This document shows, in pieces, positions 10,852 through 22,241 of a stretch of DNA of 64,000 nucleotides (the first letter of the stretch is position 1; each line of letters begins with the position of its first letter). A program made the position numbers and the translations under genes. Origin of the DNA: Hesseltinella vesiculosa (lineage: Eukaryota > Mucoromycota > Mucoromycetes > Mucorales > Cunninghamellaceae); contig MCGT01000009.1 of NCBI GenBank assembly GCA_002104935.1, positions 124,001 through 188,000 of the forward strand, given 5' to 3'. The notes under the pieces are model-generated. The model saw only the letters and a program-made list of their open reading frames with translations, was not told the origin of the DNA and did no database searches.

Positions 10852-11622
10852 CTATGGCTTTCCATTCAAAAGTGTATCTTTGCACAGGCTTTGTCGCGTT
10901 TGTGAGCAGGAGAGTTGTCGGGTAGCGTGTTCAATCTCGTGGTTTCGTTCGTTAAGAACAAGGGCGGTTTTGGAAACAGTGTCGATGGCCTTTCCAGAGT
11001 AAACAAGCAATTTTCCACTGGACACCTTCAGCACATGCTGATACCAATAAGAAAGAAAAGGGACGGAATCAAGAATACCTTGCTCACCCGAAAAAAAAAA
11101 AGAGGGGTCCCAGTAAAAAAATGAGTTGGATGTCACTTGTACAAACTTATTCCTTTGTGTTACCTTCAACAGTCCATGATTCTTGATGCAAGCTGATTTT
11201 CCAGAGGCCACTATCCAAGTCTGTTTCTCTAAAGCAAAGCGTGGCTATCATGGGTATCCTCAGTTTTACCAAAGGAAGGAATCTCGGCTGGATAATTTGC
11301 GTCAGGTGAACAACACAGGTCTCACCGTCAAAACATACATTGTCGATAATAGGCTCATGTCGATTCAAGCCTTTCCAAAGCAAAAAGGCTCTATCGATGT
11401 TATAGTTTCCTTGAATGGTAAGTAAGGGGGATGTGAAAACGGCATCGGTAAAGTAGCATGCATTGATTGTCCTCTGGCGCTGGGCATCATCATAGGAATA
11501 GATGCACGCTACAACGGCTGGAAGAAATAAGGGAATGAGAGATGGCGGAATTATTAGATAAACCATTTACCGTTAATGGGTTCTTCATTTGAGTCGTAAC
11601 TATGCTCAGATTCAGTGTCCAT
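10852..11622 (-). CDS. SigF-like/NTF2-like fold protein
   Basis: Predicted 210 aa from exons 11622-11571, 11517-11164 and 11078-10852. The start M-D-T-E-S-E-H-S is short and acidic. The body has an NTF2/SnoaL-like pattern: A-C-Y-F-T-D-A-V-F-T-S-P-L, then L-W-K-G-L-N-R-H-E-P, then F-D-G-E-T-C-V-V. This is typical of fungal proteins annotated as SigF-like NTF2-like. The C-terminal part (V-P-F-L-S-Y-W-Y-Q-H-V) is predicted helical. No catalytic residues can be assigned. The neighbouring monooxygenase ends 54 bp away, but there is no evidence of joint function. Confidence 0.62.
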
Positions 11623-11737
11623 CACCGAAGCAAAAAGAGAGAGAAAGGAAAGCGCCTGAAGTTAAATCCTTTTCAGATCACGCCTGACGACTTTTTTTTT
11701 TTTATCTTTCGCCTTTCCGATCTACGACGTTGGGAGT

Positions 11738-12830
11738 ATGGATATTCAAGAAGAACCACCTGTTGATAAATTAGATGCCTTGGCCAATACGACTTTCCGA
11801 ATGTGGCGATTGACCCCGCTCTTGAACTTCAATGAAAAGACATGCGATATTCTGTTAGAGTCCTTACGATGTGCTCTGGAAACTGCACAGGTCGCAGTCG
11901 CAGGCAAACAGAACGTGCTCAAGCCGTTTGATGTGTTCACCATGTCATTAAAATACTTCACCCTGAAGAATTGGGATGCAGGTAGATCAAAAGAAATTAT
12001 CAGAAAGAAAAAAAAATTCATTAGTTTTGTGGTAGTTGACAAACAATGCCGACCTTTACGTTTAAAGGTTGTAACAAAGCGTAATACTGGCGAATTATCA
12101 ACAAACGAAATTTATTTTATGCCGGCTACCTACAAAAGGCCATTTTTAAAAGGCAAGAAGAATACCAAGGACTACCCGCTTGCTTTGGTGCGGTTTTCTA
12201 TTGAAGGCCTGGACGCTCCTGTCATGAGTTGGCTGCAAGACCAGTTCCTATGCAGAGCCGTCCATTTCCATACCAGTGGTACGATGATGGAGTCATTACT
12301 GAACTGGTGGGCTGAGTCGTTTGTGAAGACAGTAAAACACTATACCCCTTCTGCTGACCACCGCTGCGGTTTGCATCTTGTTTACGCAACGCCAGTCCCA
12401 GAACTGAACCAAATATCGCTGTTTATTTCATTTGAACAGCTTATAAAGCTAAAGAATCTGTAAGTTTAGCGGGGGGGGGGGGTTCACTTCTGGATTCCTA
12501 ACATTTTCTTAAATAGCAAGGGCAGCCAGTCTACAGTTGAGGAACTGATCAGAGAGCATGTGTTCCAAGCTCTGAGACTTGATGTCCGACGGCTAGTGCT
12601 GGAGCAGGTTGGAACGCCAATAGCCTACTTATCATCCAAAGGTCAAGTCAAGGTAAGGGTGGGCATTGGAGAAGGAAAAATGGATACACTGACGATTTTC
12701 CTATGCTGGTGAGCAGATCCTAAATCATTGCAAATCAGATACTCTTAGCAAAGACGGCCTGGAAGAAATCTCAAACCAGCAAATTGAACTTCTTTCGGAA
12801 ATGGCCGACATAGCGTCTATTACTGTTTAG
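11738..12830 (+). CDS. CENPL: Kinetochore protein CENP-L (Fta1/Iml3-like) homologue
   Basis: Predicted 323 aa from exons 11738-12459, 12517-12652 and 12717-12830. The N-terminus has F-R-M-W-R-L-T-P-L-L-N-F, matching the conserved V-T-P-L-Y-K-F opening of CENP-L. The C-terminus runs V-Y-A-T-P...I-S-L-F-I-S-F and ends with G-Q-V-K-I-L-N-H, aligning with the end of human CENP-L as I remember it (G-K-I-K-I-L-C-H). CENP-L pairs with CENP-N in the inner kinetochore. A 54-nt GT..AG segment inside exon 1 (11982-12035) is a multiple of three without a stop and may be a real or optional intron (305 aa if removed). Intron 1 holds a G12 run. Confidence 0.68.
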
Positions 12831-13070
12831 CTTTGCTTAAAATTAAACATGATCATTCCTCTGACGTTCTTATGTTCACTTGGGAGACACTGCATCTTCA
12901 CAACATGAGATCTGTTGACTGAGTTTGGCCAAAGCGTGTCACCCGCTTTTTTTTTTTTTTTTTTTCTCTTTCTTTTTTCGGCCCGGTCATTTTTATTTTT
13001 TTCTTCCAGTTTTATTTATTGCTGCATTCCGTATTGATACCATTTACATTACAAATTATATTCTAATCTG

Positions 13071-14377
13071 ATGTCAAAGGAGAGTTCACAACCAAAGGCT
13101 TTGAACATATTGCGCCCAACTCAATCTCTGACAGCTACTCATAAATCCAACAGCTCAATCTTGTCGTTTCAAAGAAAACCCAGAGTGACAACTGCAGCTC
13201 ATGTGTCAACCGCGGAAAAACCACAACTGAACATTTATCATCCACCTGCGCCATCATCACGAGGGTCATCTGTTGTGTCATCATCCAATATCTACCGTAG
13301 CACATCTTATCGGGGAGTAGAAGCCGCTGGCGAACAACCGATTCGTCGATACTCTGGCGTTGTGCAGACGGTTCCGACAAAAGAGCGCCCGCCAATTGAA
13401 ATATACAAGCCTGGATCTGCAACCATACCACCTCGAATACCCACCTCGGCACAGCCTAATAAAACGTCATCTATGACCAAATCCTACACAGCCCCAGCCA
13501 TTTCAGCAAAATACGTGCATGCATCCAGTAGACCTCTCCCTCCTTCGCAAATACCAAATTCAACAAACGCTGGCAGCAGCAGCGTCTCAGTGTCAGCCCC
13601 GACCGTTGCTTCTGATCAACCATCGGTCAGCGGTCTTGTTACGGCCAATAGTTCCCTGAATATTTCCGCAGTATACAACACGGACGAATATTCTCCTACC
13701 ACTCCAGACAGCGAGCACCAGCTCTATACCACCAAAGAAGATCCTTACGACACATTCGGAGGAGACGAAGAGGATGGGTTTTCAGACGACAGTGCGAAGT
13801 CACCCATTGCCAGCGATGACGAAGGGAGCAACGATGAAGCCATTTTGAACGAAGCCCGCGTGAACCGTCAGGTAGGCAGCTCTGCTCTTCTTCAATTTTT
13901 GACAAATGACTGTTGTAGATTGCCGACCTGGAGATTTCGAACCAATCCTTGTTGGCCGTCAATGCCATGCTCGAAGCGACGGTCAGAAAGCAAGCCTTGG
14001 AAGTGGCGAAGTTGAAAAAGCAACTGAATGGCACGTAAGTTATTTATACTACTTGTGATGATGCAAAAGGCTAAGCGCTCTTTTAACCCCAGTGATCAGC
14101 AAGGTGATTTGATTGCCCCGTTTGCCCCACCTCCGCTGCCAACAACGGATGTAAGTCGTGGCCCTCCTCTCCTGCTCCAGTCATCGTCTCATATTTTTAT
14201 TGAACCTAGTTTTCGGAAGACGAATGGGAAAATGACAAGGTGTTTCAACGGCTCTGTCAAATGACGGACAGCTTGATCGAACATGCCCAGGCCGCCGTTG
14301 CCTTTGAAGTCAAAGGCATGGGCCGTGTGATTTCACAATACAATCTTTTAGACGACGACGACGATCTAGAAAAATGA
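13071..14377 (+). CDS. Unrecognised low-complexity/coiled-coil protein
   Basis: Predicted 380 aa from exons 13071-13871, 13919-14034, 14093-14150 and 14210-14377. I do not recognise the family. The first 200 residues are Ser/Pro/Thr-rich and disordered. They contain a short motif three times, of the form (hydrophobic)-N/E-I-Y/L-x-P: A-L-N-I-L-R-P, Q-L-N-I-Y-H-P and P-I-E-I-Y-K-P. An acidic stretch follows (about residues 205-260). A leucine-rich coiled coil spans the exon 2 product (I-A-D-L-E-I-S-N-Q-S-L-L). The C-terminus is helical and ends D-D-D-D-D-L-E-K. The pattern suggests a scaffold that binds a partner through repeated short motifs. Confidence 0.7.
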
Positions 14378-14435
14378 TATTTTTATTTACAATAGCAAGA
14401 GCACAGTAACAGAATAAAGCCATGCTGCAACCATT

Positions 14436-15580
14436 TCACAAAGGTGGTGGCTTTGAAAAAATCGATTTGACGGTTGGATCGCTGGATTGCTCTTGGCGGG
14501 GGACAGGAGGTCTTGTTCGCGACTGAATATAACCTTGCATTAAAGCGTCAATGGTATCTGTTACCTCAGGGCAAGCCGCATTGCGGTGATGGTCGATATC
14601 GCTATAGCTTTGCATAGGGCGTTGAGCTTTAGGTTGAGTTTCAATCTTGGCCGTAGCTGTTTTGCGTTGCCTGGGAGGAAAGCACAGTGTGTTAGTTTTC
14701 TTTGGCGTGGCCAGATTTCATGATGTTTTACTTTTTCTGTTTGCGGCTTTTTCGATGGGCCATTTCTTCTTCATCGTCCGAAAATTCCATATCCTGGGTA
14801 CAAAGAGCACCATTGCCGAGAACAAAGTGAATGAGCGAGTGAGTGTGTGAGTGGGTGTGATAGAGGGGGAGGGGTGCTCGCTTACGCTTTCATTTATTTC
14901 TTCGTCATACTCATTGCTGGCATCGGTTCCTTTGATTTGCTTGATTTTCTCCACTTCCACGATCTGAGTTCGGTCGTACGAAGGCACAAAAAAGACACTT
15001 GCTCCTGGATTGGCAGGGGTAAGGTCCATTTCTTCCTTGCTATTGTATCGCACCGAATAGTAAGGGTGGCTGACTGGTCCAAATGTTTCAAACACCTCTC
15101 CAACAATGGATCGGTCGTCGTACACCAGTAAGCAGCCCATATCCAGGACGTGTTTCCCGGCGAGGCTCTTGATGACAACCGTGTTATCCAAAATGCTTTC
15201 AACATGTCCAATATGTTCAATGGGCATATCCGGTGTGATCACAACTTCGGGTCGCTGAATAACAATGTCAGTAATTTCGTTGCGAGTGGTCAAAGCTGTG
15301 AGTGGTTCGTCTTCGTCCATGTCCGCCGTTATTTTTGCCGCCCCTTCACTAAAAAGAAATGAAAAACATGCAGGTTGTATGGATCAGTATTCGATCAGAA
15401 GTTCTTTGTACTTGGGTGCACTTACTCTCCAGACAGCGAAACGAGATCGTCGTCTGATGAAAGAGAAAGATCGCTACTTTCATAATCTACCGCTGGGTCA
15501 TTTCCAGTAATGGCTAGATCTAGGGCGTCCGATGCAAGGTTTTGCTGGTTATGCTGGTAGATGCGGACAGGATCGCTCAT
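14436..15580 (-). CDS. NAF1: H/ACA snoRNP assembly factor Naf1
   Basis: Predicted 304 aa from exons 15580-15426, 15348-14886, 14793-14732 and 14670-14436. The central Gar1-like beta-barrel is clear: I-G-H-V-E-S-I-L-D-N-T-V-V-I-K, then D-D-R-S-I-V-G-E-V-F-E-T-F-G-P-V, then Y-S-V-R-Y-N, and finally K-G-T-D-A-S-N-E-Y-D-E-E. These are diagnostic of Naf1 rather than Gar1. Acidic N- and C-terminal flanks and a basic K/R cluster after the barrel fit the family. Naf1 holds Cbf5/Nop10/Nhp2 on nascent H/ACA RNA in the nucleoplasm before Gar1 replaces it. It is head to head with MIC19 (254 bp). Confidence 0.9.
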
Positions 15581-15834
15581 AATGTTAGATTTACTTATAC
15601 ATGAGGTAGTCGAGTCAACTTACAGCAGAATCCTCCGAACCAAGTGCGTTGTCCATCGAGCTCATTTGGATCTTTTGGGGGAAAGAAAGGTGCCGTGAAA
15701 ATTTGGGATGGTCGGCCTGTCGAAAGAAAAACAGATGGATTTGATTGGCCGATGGCGGCTTTGTGACGGAGTGCGTCCAACCCCCTTGTTTTCACCACTT
15801 CCTTTTTTTTTTTTCTTCTCCATAGACAAAAACA
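15581..15834. promoter_or_regulatory. NAF1/MIC19 divergent promoter region
   Basis: The 254-bp spacer between two start codons holds a T-run near the MIC19 start. On the minus strand a CT|GTAAGT donor lies about 45 bp upstream of the NAF1 ATG, compatible with a 5'-UTR intron. No TATA box was seen. Confidence 0.5.
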
Positions 15835-16535
15835 ATGGGTGCCACACAATCTAAATCTGATCCAGTCATCTTTTATAATCAAAATGTCCCACTCCAGGTA
15901 ATGCTACATGCCTTTTATAAAGTCTCAGATTGAACATCAGTCACTGATTTAGTTTGATATGACGCTAGTTTTCGCAAGGCTTAGTCGATTCCCTAGAATC
16001 TCGCCAAAAGGTAGAGTTGGAAGGACACGAGATCAACAGCAGCTCATGTTAATAATATATCATATAGGCTCCTGCAACAACTGAAGAACTGGAGAGCATT
16101 GTACGCCAACGTGTGGCCGAAGAGCTTTCACGCAACCAGCAAAAGGAAGACGACATGAAGCAGCAGCTTTTCAACGACATCGCCAAACAAAACATTGACA
16201 ATGATCAAAGCTCGGTTGCTCTTTCTACTGATATCCACAATATTATCCAGCGCATCCAACGGTACTGTACTCATTCGCATTGTTATCCATAGCTGAAACT
16301 CACTTTCTCTATTGCAGAGCTTCTACTAAGGAAATTCCAACTGAAGTTATTGATCGCCAGGAAGCTCTTGTGTTATGTTACAAGTAAGTTCATCCCATAT
16401 CAATCCTGGGGTCGTAACGATCCATTTTTTTTTAGGAATAACCAAAGCCGCGTCCTTGACTGCTGGCAAGAAGTAGAGCATTTCAAGGAATCTGTGATCA
16501 AAGCTCAAAAGCATTTTGTTTCCACGCACCAATAA
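15835..16535 (+). CDS. MIC19: MICOS subunit Mic19 (CHCHD3/CHCHD6 family)
   Basis: Predicted 154 aa from five exons: 15835-15897, 15969-16010, 16068-16261, 16318-16383 and 16436-16535. It begins M-G-A-T-Q-S-K, an N-myristoylation-type sequence as in CHCHD3. This is followed by V-P-L-Q-F-S-Q-G-L-V-D-S-L-E-S, the signature N-terminal segment of Mic19. A charged helix or coiled coil covers about residues 40-100. The CHCH domain at the C-terminus shows a C-x10-C pair (V-L-C-Y-K...L-D-C-W), the arrangement known from fungal Mic19. The protein links Mic60 to crista junctions at the inner mitochondrial membrane. Confidence 0.88.
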
Positions 16536-17919
16536 ACGCTGGTCTAAGCAGATTAGATTTCGTTCAAAACCTCCCAAGGACTTATCGCTGGCATGCATGC
16601 TTCAGAGCGATAGTCCTACGTCCATGTCTAGCATTGCTTGCGATCATGAACTGTCGGCATCCAAATTCTGACGCGAAACCATCTCGTTGATGAATTCCAT
16701 GCCGAAGAATCTCATGGCCACAGAGAGATGACCGGGTACAACGCGTGCTTTTAACTGTACTCGTTACCTCCATTGTGCAGATTTCCTGCTAGCTTGCAGT
16801 CAAACAGGAGATATTGCATTTTGCTGTGCCATTTGTCATTTGTTTTGGCATCGACAGGCCAAACAGTCGAGCCAGAGTGTCACTCAGAGGGTGTCAAAAA
16901 AAAAACGCTGTGCTGCTCGATTTAGTGCTTATTTAAAATGAACATGTTATACGGCTCGGTTCTTGCTATCGCTTTCGCTCATGGCTTGATCGTAGTGAAA
17001 CATGTCAACCGACGAGACGGGTGACTCAACAAGCCGACCTGCCTATGTGGTAGACGTGTACGAATTTTTTTTCTTCATGTTTTGGTAAAAGGGGACAATG
17101 CTATCAAATCTGCAGCCTTCGATTTTTATCGCCTAGCGATTTTGGGAAGTGTTGCATGCGCCTTAGCTAGCTACAATAGCTGTGATATTTCTTACTAGAA
17201 TCAAATATAGCTTGATCAGCCTAGAGACTCCATTCCATAATAATGACCAACTCGATGTGTTCACAGAGCGTGATTTATTCAATGAGCCACAGCTTTCCAG
17301 TACGCCTGGGCTGTCTACTTGTTCGTCGCATTGAAAATACGATCGGCGGAAAAAAAAAAAGAGCTCACCTCTCCCCGACAGATTTTTATTTTTCGAATGT
17401 TGGACTGGTCCCGTTGACTACATCGGACTGTCATGGGATATCTGCGTCTTTAACATTGACATCTTACCTCCAAGTACCATTTGCCAGTAGAATTGGGGCG
17501 AACGTGGAGAGAATGAATCATTTTGGACAGATCACCAAAAGTGTCCATTGGGAAAAACAGTGTCAATCATACAAGAGCCGAAGCTTATGGGAATCCAAAA
17601 AAAAAAAAAAAATACACATATTGCGGCACATCACTTTTGAGTTCGTGGGAATTGTCGCACTTTATGGCGATTCGATTGAGATCTCGTGTCACCAGGACTA
17701 AGAGACACTTTGGAATAAAAAAACATGTGTTCCAGTCAGCTTGTGGGCTTTTTTCAGCAGCATTTTTTAATGGAAAAAGTCGAATGCGTGAGAGTCGCCC
17801 TCCCACAAAAACTCCCATCGGCGATGATTAAAAAAAGTAAGTCTTTATGGAAAAAAAAATATACAAACAAAAGCGTTGATACACGATATATAAAAAATTC
17901 TATGGCAAAAATCAAAAAT
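16536..17919. other. 1.4-kb spacer between MIC19 and PMA1
   Basis: No complete gene was recognised. It contains A-runs at 17351-17360 and 17598-17612. A 37-codon exon-like segment at 16754-16644 on the minus strand follows a GTACAG and ends in TGA; it looks protein-like but is orphaned. The right part includes the PMA1 3' region. Confidence 0.45.
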
Positions 17920-20900
17920 CTAGTTGTTCAACACTTGAGCAGCTTGAGAAGTTTGAACGGAAGACAGACGGCGCAATTCCTTGGGGTCAGTGGACAACTT
18001 CTTCTTGCCCATGGACAACAAGCGGGAGCCGATGTTTTCTTGACGTTCCAGAGACTTCAAGGACTTGGTGCGGTTAGCATAGTAACGAGCGGAGGAGGAG
18101 CCAGACATGGCAGAGGTGCGGCGAGAGCCAGGTTGGGGCTTCTTGTCGGTGGACTTCTTGGGTTCGTAGATGTATTGCATAGCGAACTTGATGAAGTCGA
18201 GGGGCACGAACCAGACAAAGTTCCAGACCCAGACAATACCAGCCCAGGCCCAGCCACAGCCTTCGATCTTGGTGAAGCCCCAGTTAGCATAGACGGCAAT
18301 GAAGGTGGCGACCAATTGGGCAACCACGAAGGCGCACATGAGGAGGACAGAGGGGCGTTCGGTGAAGAAGAAACCGCGGGAACGGGTGATGAAAATCAAA
18401 CCTTGGGAGATGGTGGAGACTTGCAAGTAGACGATGGAGTGGTACACAAAGTGGTTAGCTTCTTCATAGCGTTGGACACCAAAGTGGTTGACGAAGAAAT
18501 CAGTCTTGTGGGCCACGGCGAAGAAGGCAACGGTGGAGACGGTGAGGTAAAGACCGTAGACGATAGCATAGGTGAAGATTTCACGCAAGTTCCAAGAGTT
18601 GGGGAAGGGAGAAGGCTTGACACGATCGGTGGAAATGGTCATGATGGTACCATCGTTGAGAATGGCCAAAATCAACACCATGAAGGGAGGGAAATCGAAT
18701 TGGAAAGCCCAGCAGAGGATGGAGAAACCAACGACGACACGGATGGTGACGGAACAGGTGTAGATGGAGTAGTTGCGCATACGTTGGAAAATTTGACGGG
18801 AACCGATGATGGCTTCGACGATGACGGACAAACCGGGTTCGGTCAAAACGATATCGGCAGCAGAGCGAGCAGCATCGGTGGCATCAGCGACAGCGACACC
18901 AACGTTAGCCTTGGAGAGAGCAGGAGCATCGTTGACACCATCACCAGTCATGGCAGTCATGTGGCCCAAGTTTTGGAGACGTTCAACAATTTCATATTTG
19001 TGTTCGGGGTACACACCAGCGAAGCCGTCGGCTTGGAGGATCATTTCATCGACATCAGCATAACCGGAGCCAGCAGGGGGGCCGTCCTTCAAGGTCTTGG
19101 CCAAGTACATGTTGTCACCCATACCGAGACGACGACCAGTTTCTTTACCAATAGCCAGTTGATCACCAGTGATCATCTTCACTTGCACGCCAAGAGCAAT
19201 AGCACGGTCGATGGTTTCCTTGGTGTCGGAACGGGGAGGATCATAGATGGGCAAGAGACCGATCAAACGGAAGCCGAGGCCTTCGCCCTCCACTTCACCG
19301 CTGGGGACTTCATCGACAGCAACAGCCAAGGCACGGAGACCACGGCGGGCAAATTCATCGACATCGTCGTTCAAAGCCTTGATTTGTTCATCGTTCTTGT
19401 CACGGCTGCAGAGATCCAAGATGGTGTGGGACATACCCTTGGTGACACGGAGGACCTTGCCAGAGGCTTCGTCCTTGTAGGTGATTTCAGTACGCTTGAC
19501 GACAGGGTTGAAGGGCTTGAATTCCAATTCTTGGATGTTGGCACGGGCGGTGGAGGGATCGGGGAGAGAGTTGACGATACAGAAATCAATGGCATCTTGG
19601 TTTTCAGTGCGAGAGGCATAGGCAGACAAACGGATGACATCATCGCCGTCGAATTCAGAGTAGGTCTTGATGGTAGGCTTGTCAACAATCAACTTGTTAA
19701 GGGTCAAAGTACCAGTCTTGTCAGAGCAGAGGATAGTGACAGCAGCCATTTCTTCGATAGCAGTGATACGGGTAACAATAGCCTTGTGTTCAGCCAATTG
19801 CTTAGCACCAATGGCCAACGTCACAGACAAGACCGTGGGCATAGCAATGGGGATACCACCAATGAGCAAGACAAGGATGTTATCAATACCACGGCGGTAG
19901 GTATACTTGAAAGCAGCATATTGGACAATCAAGACGATGACCAAGAAGATACCGATGGTGCAGAGACAGAAGTTACCAATGTTAGCCAGAATTTGTTGAA
20001 GATGGCCCACATCATCGCCGGCATCACCCACCAACTTGGCGGCACGGCCAAAGAAAGTGTTCAAACCAGTACCAATCACAAGAGCTTCAGCTTCACCTTG
20101 CTTGACAGTCGAACCAGAGAAGATTTCATCACCGGCTTCCTTGGTCACAGGCAAAGATTCACCCGTCAAGGCAGCTTGATCAATCGACACTTGACCATGA
20201 GCCTAAAACCAAAAAAAGAAAGTTCGATGAGATCTCCGCCGAAGCACCAACAGAAAAAAAATTTTTTTTCTCAGTTTTTGATCTCTCCGACAATCCAAAA
20301 AGAGAAGTAAACAAATGGGGGAGCAAGGCACTTACAGCAATAAGACGACCATCAGCGGGCACAACGTCACCCAATTTACAGGCAATGATATCACCAGGCA
20401 CCAATTCAGCAGCTTCCATGGTCTTCCATTCACCATCACGTTTGACTTTACATTCAGGGGCAAGGGCATCCATCAAAGCCTTGACAGCATTGCCAGCTTG
20501 ACGTTCTTCCATGAAACCAATGACCGAGTTGGCCAACAACAAGAGCACAATACCAATGAAATCAGGGTAATCAGGAGGATCACCAAAACCGTTGGACAAA
20601 GCAATGGCCACAATGGCAGCCGCTTCCATCACCCAAGACAGAGGGTTCCACATGAAGCCCAAGAATTGCAAAAAGGGGTTGACTTCCTTGGTTTCCAATT
20701 TGTTACGGCCGAACTTTTCAACACGAGCAGCAGCCTCTTGCGAAGTCAAACCATTAGGCGTCGTCCTAATAGGCATCATGGTCAGAATAAAGTTTTTTTT
20801 TTCTGGTTTGTTTACATTTCTGCAACTTACTTCAAAAGAGACATGGCGTCATGTTGATCCATCGTGGAAAGATCATGTTTTTCCTTGTCGTAAAGTTCTT

Positions 20901-20988
20901 CGACAGTCAAAGTGGTGAAATCACCACCAGCTTGTTGTTTGGGGATGTCTTCGGCAGACACTTCCACCTTGGTGTGTTCTTCTGACAT
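17920..20988 (-). CDS. PMA1: Plasma-membrane H+-ATPase Pma1 (P-type, class IIIA)
   Basis: Predicted 956 aa from exons 20988-20831, 20765-20336 and 20202-17920. The actuator loop T-G-E-S, the phosphorylation site C-S-D-K-T-G-T-L-T (Asp about 357), T-G-D-x-x-A-I-G-K-E-T and the hinge [11 protein letters not shown] are all present. The M4 sequence P-I-A-M-P-T-V-L-S is that of proton pumps. Around ten membrane spans are expected. The C-terminal tail (R-R-T-S, R-R-L-S-S-V) has kinase-type sites consistent with an autoinhibitory R domain. The enzyme exports H+ and energises uptake. Restricted codon choice suggests very high expression and creates a long spurious antisense reading frame. Confidence 0.95.
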
Positions 20989-22241
20989 GTTCTTCTTCTA
21001 GTCTGCTATGAAACAGAAAAGGAAAAAAGTCGATTGGATCGAAAGTTGGTAAAGTAAAAAAAAAAAAAAAAAAAGAGGGAATAGGATCGATTTCTTTTTG
21101 AAAAAAGAAAAGTAGAGAAAGAAAGGATGAGGAGATAATCAGAAAAATCGAAAAGAAAAAAAGGAACCAAATCAAAGAGATTGGTTTATAAAGGGTTGAC
21201 GACTGGCTGTGTTAAAAGCCCGCATGGTCCCACAAATAAAAATTTTTCTCTTTTACCATTTTAAACCCAGGTTCCACCAGCTTGATATGAAACTTTTGGG
21301 CCATGCTTTTGGATCATTTGCGGTGATATCCAATCAGATCGTCGCTTCCAAAAGCAAAACCAAGCGCTGGGACGAATGAAGTCAAACAACATGCCCAACA
21401 TCCGTCCGCCCCTTCCCACCAAGCAAGTCCAAGATTACGTCAATTTTCTATCCCCGCTTCGGTTATAGGGAAAAATCATTCTAAAATGGCGGTTCCTTTT
21501 TTTTCCACTAGTCCCTGCACCTCGGGTGGTGCCTCAAAAAAAAAAAAAAAAACAGCGGGTAAACGATGTATCCCAATTTCTTTTTTCTTTGTCAGAAATC
21601 AAAAAAAAAGATAGATCCTCCTTTGTTTATATTTCTCATCGACGGTGGTATTCTTATTCATTCCATTCGTTCAACGCTTACCAAGCGTGACCTGGTTTTT
21701 TCCTGTTTGGCTCAGTCAGCCAAACGACTTTTTTTTTTTTTTTTTTTGCTGAGGCTGTAATGATTATTTTTGGTGGATCATCGTGTCTTTCTTCATTTGT
21801 GTCATCAGCAACCAGGTTGAATTTATTGGATCAGAGAAGGTTGGGTTTTTTTTTTAGACTGCAAAATAGCCCAACAGCGTGCTCCAAAGCTCAAACAGGC
21901 GAACGTTATAAGTCATTTTAGCGATTGGGGCTGCTGTTCTAAACCATTCAGATACCGCTGTTGTCCAAAATTGGGCTTTTTATTTTCCTTTATCAGCGAA
22001 CGGGAAACCATGGGAAAACAGGCAAAAAGACAAACAGCACTCCATGGGGTGATGAACATAAAAAAATTGTAAACATTCATGACGGGAACGAATCGGGTGG
22101 CATAGAATCAAATGAAACTTCTGCAAAGACCAAGTCTAAAAATAAGAGGATCTCCAGCCAATTTTTTTGCATTGTTTATTTCCTGGTTTTCACGGAGTTG
22201 ATGACATCTTTCTTTCCACAAAAAAAAAAAAAAAAAAAAGC
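20989..22241. promoter_or_regulatory. Divergent spacer between PMA1 and QNG1
   Basis: 1.25 kb without a recognisable gene. For PMA1 (minus strand) a TTTATAAA box lies at 21185-21192, about 200 bp upstream of its ATG. The spacer contains several A/T runs (about 21057-21074, 21536-21552, 21729-21747). Long promoter regions are usual for strongly expressed genes such as PMA1. Confidence 0.5.

Noticed and set aside
15595..15660. Extra N-terminal coding exon of NAF1 (M-S-S-M-D-N...)
   Set aside because: The good GTAAGT donor leaves phase 0, while available acceptors before the NAF1 ATG need phase 2. More likely a 5'-UTR intron.
17725..20310. 861-codon open frame on the plus strand opposite PMA1
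   Set aside because: It is antisense to a certain H+-ATPase gene, runs through its introns, and its Asp/Gly/Thr-rich product mirrors the restricted codon choice of PMA1.
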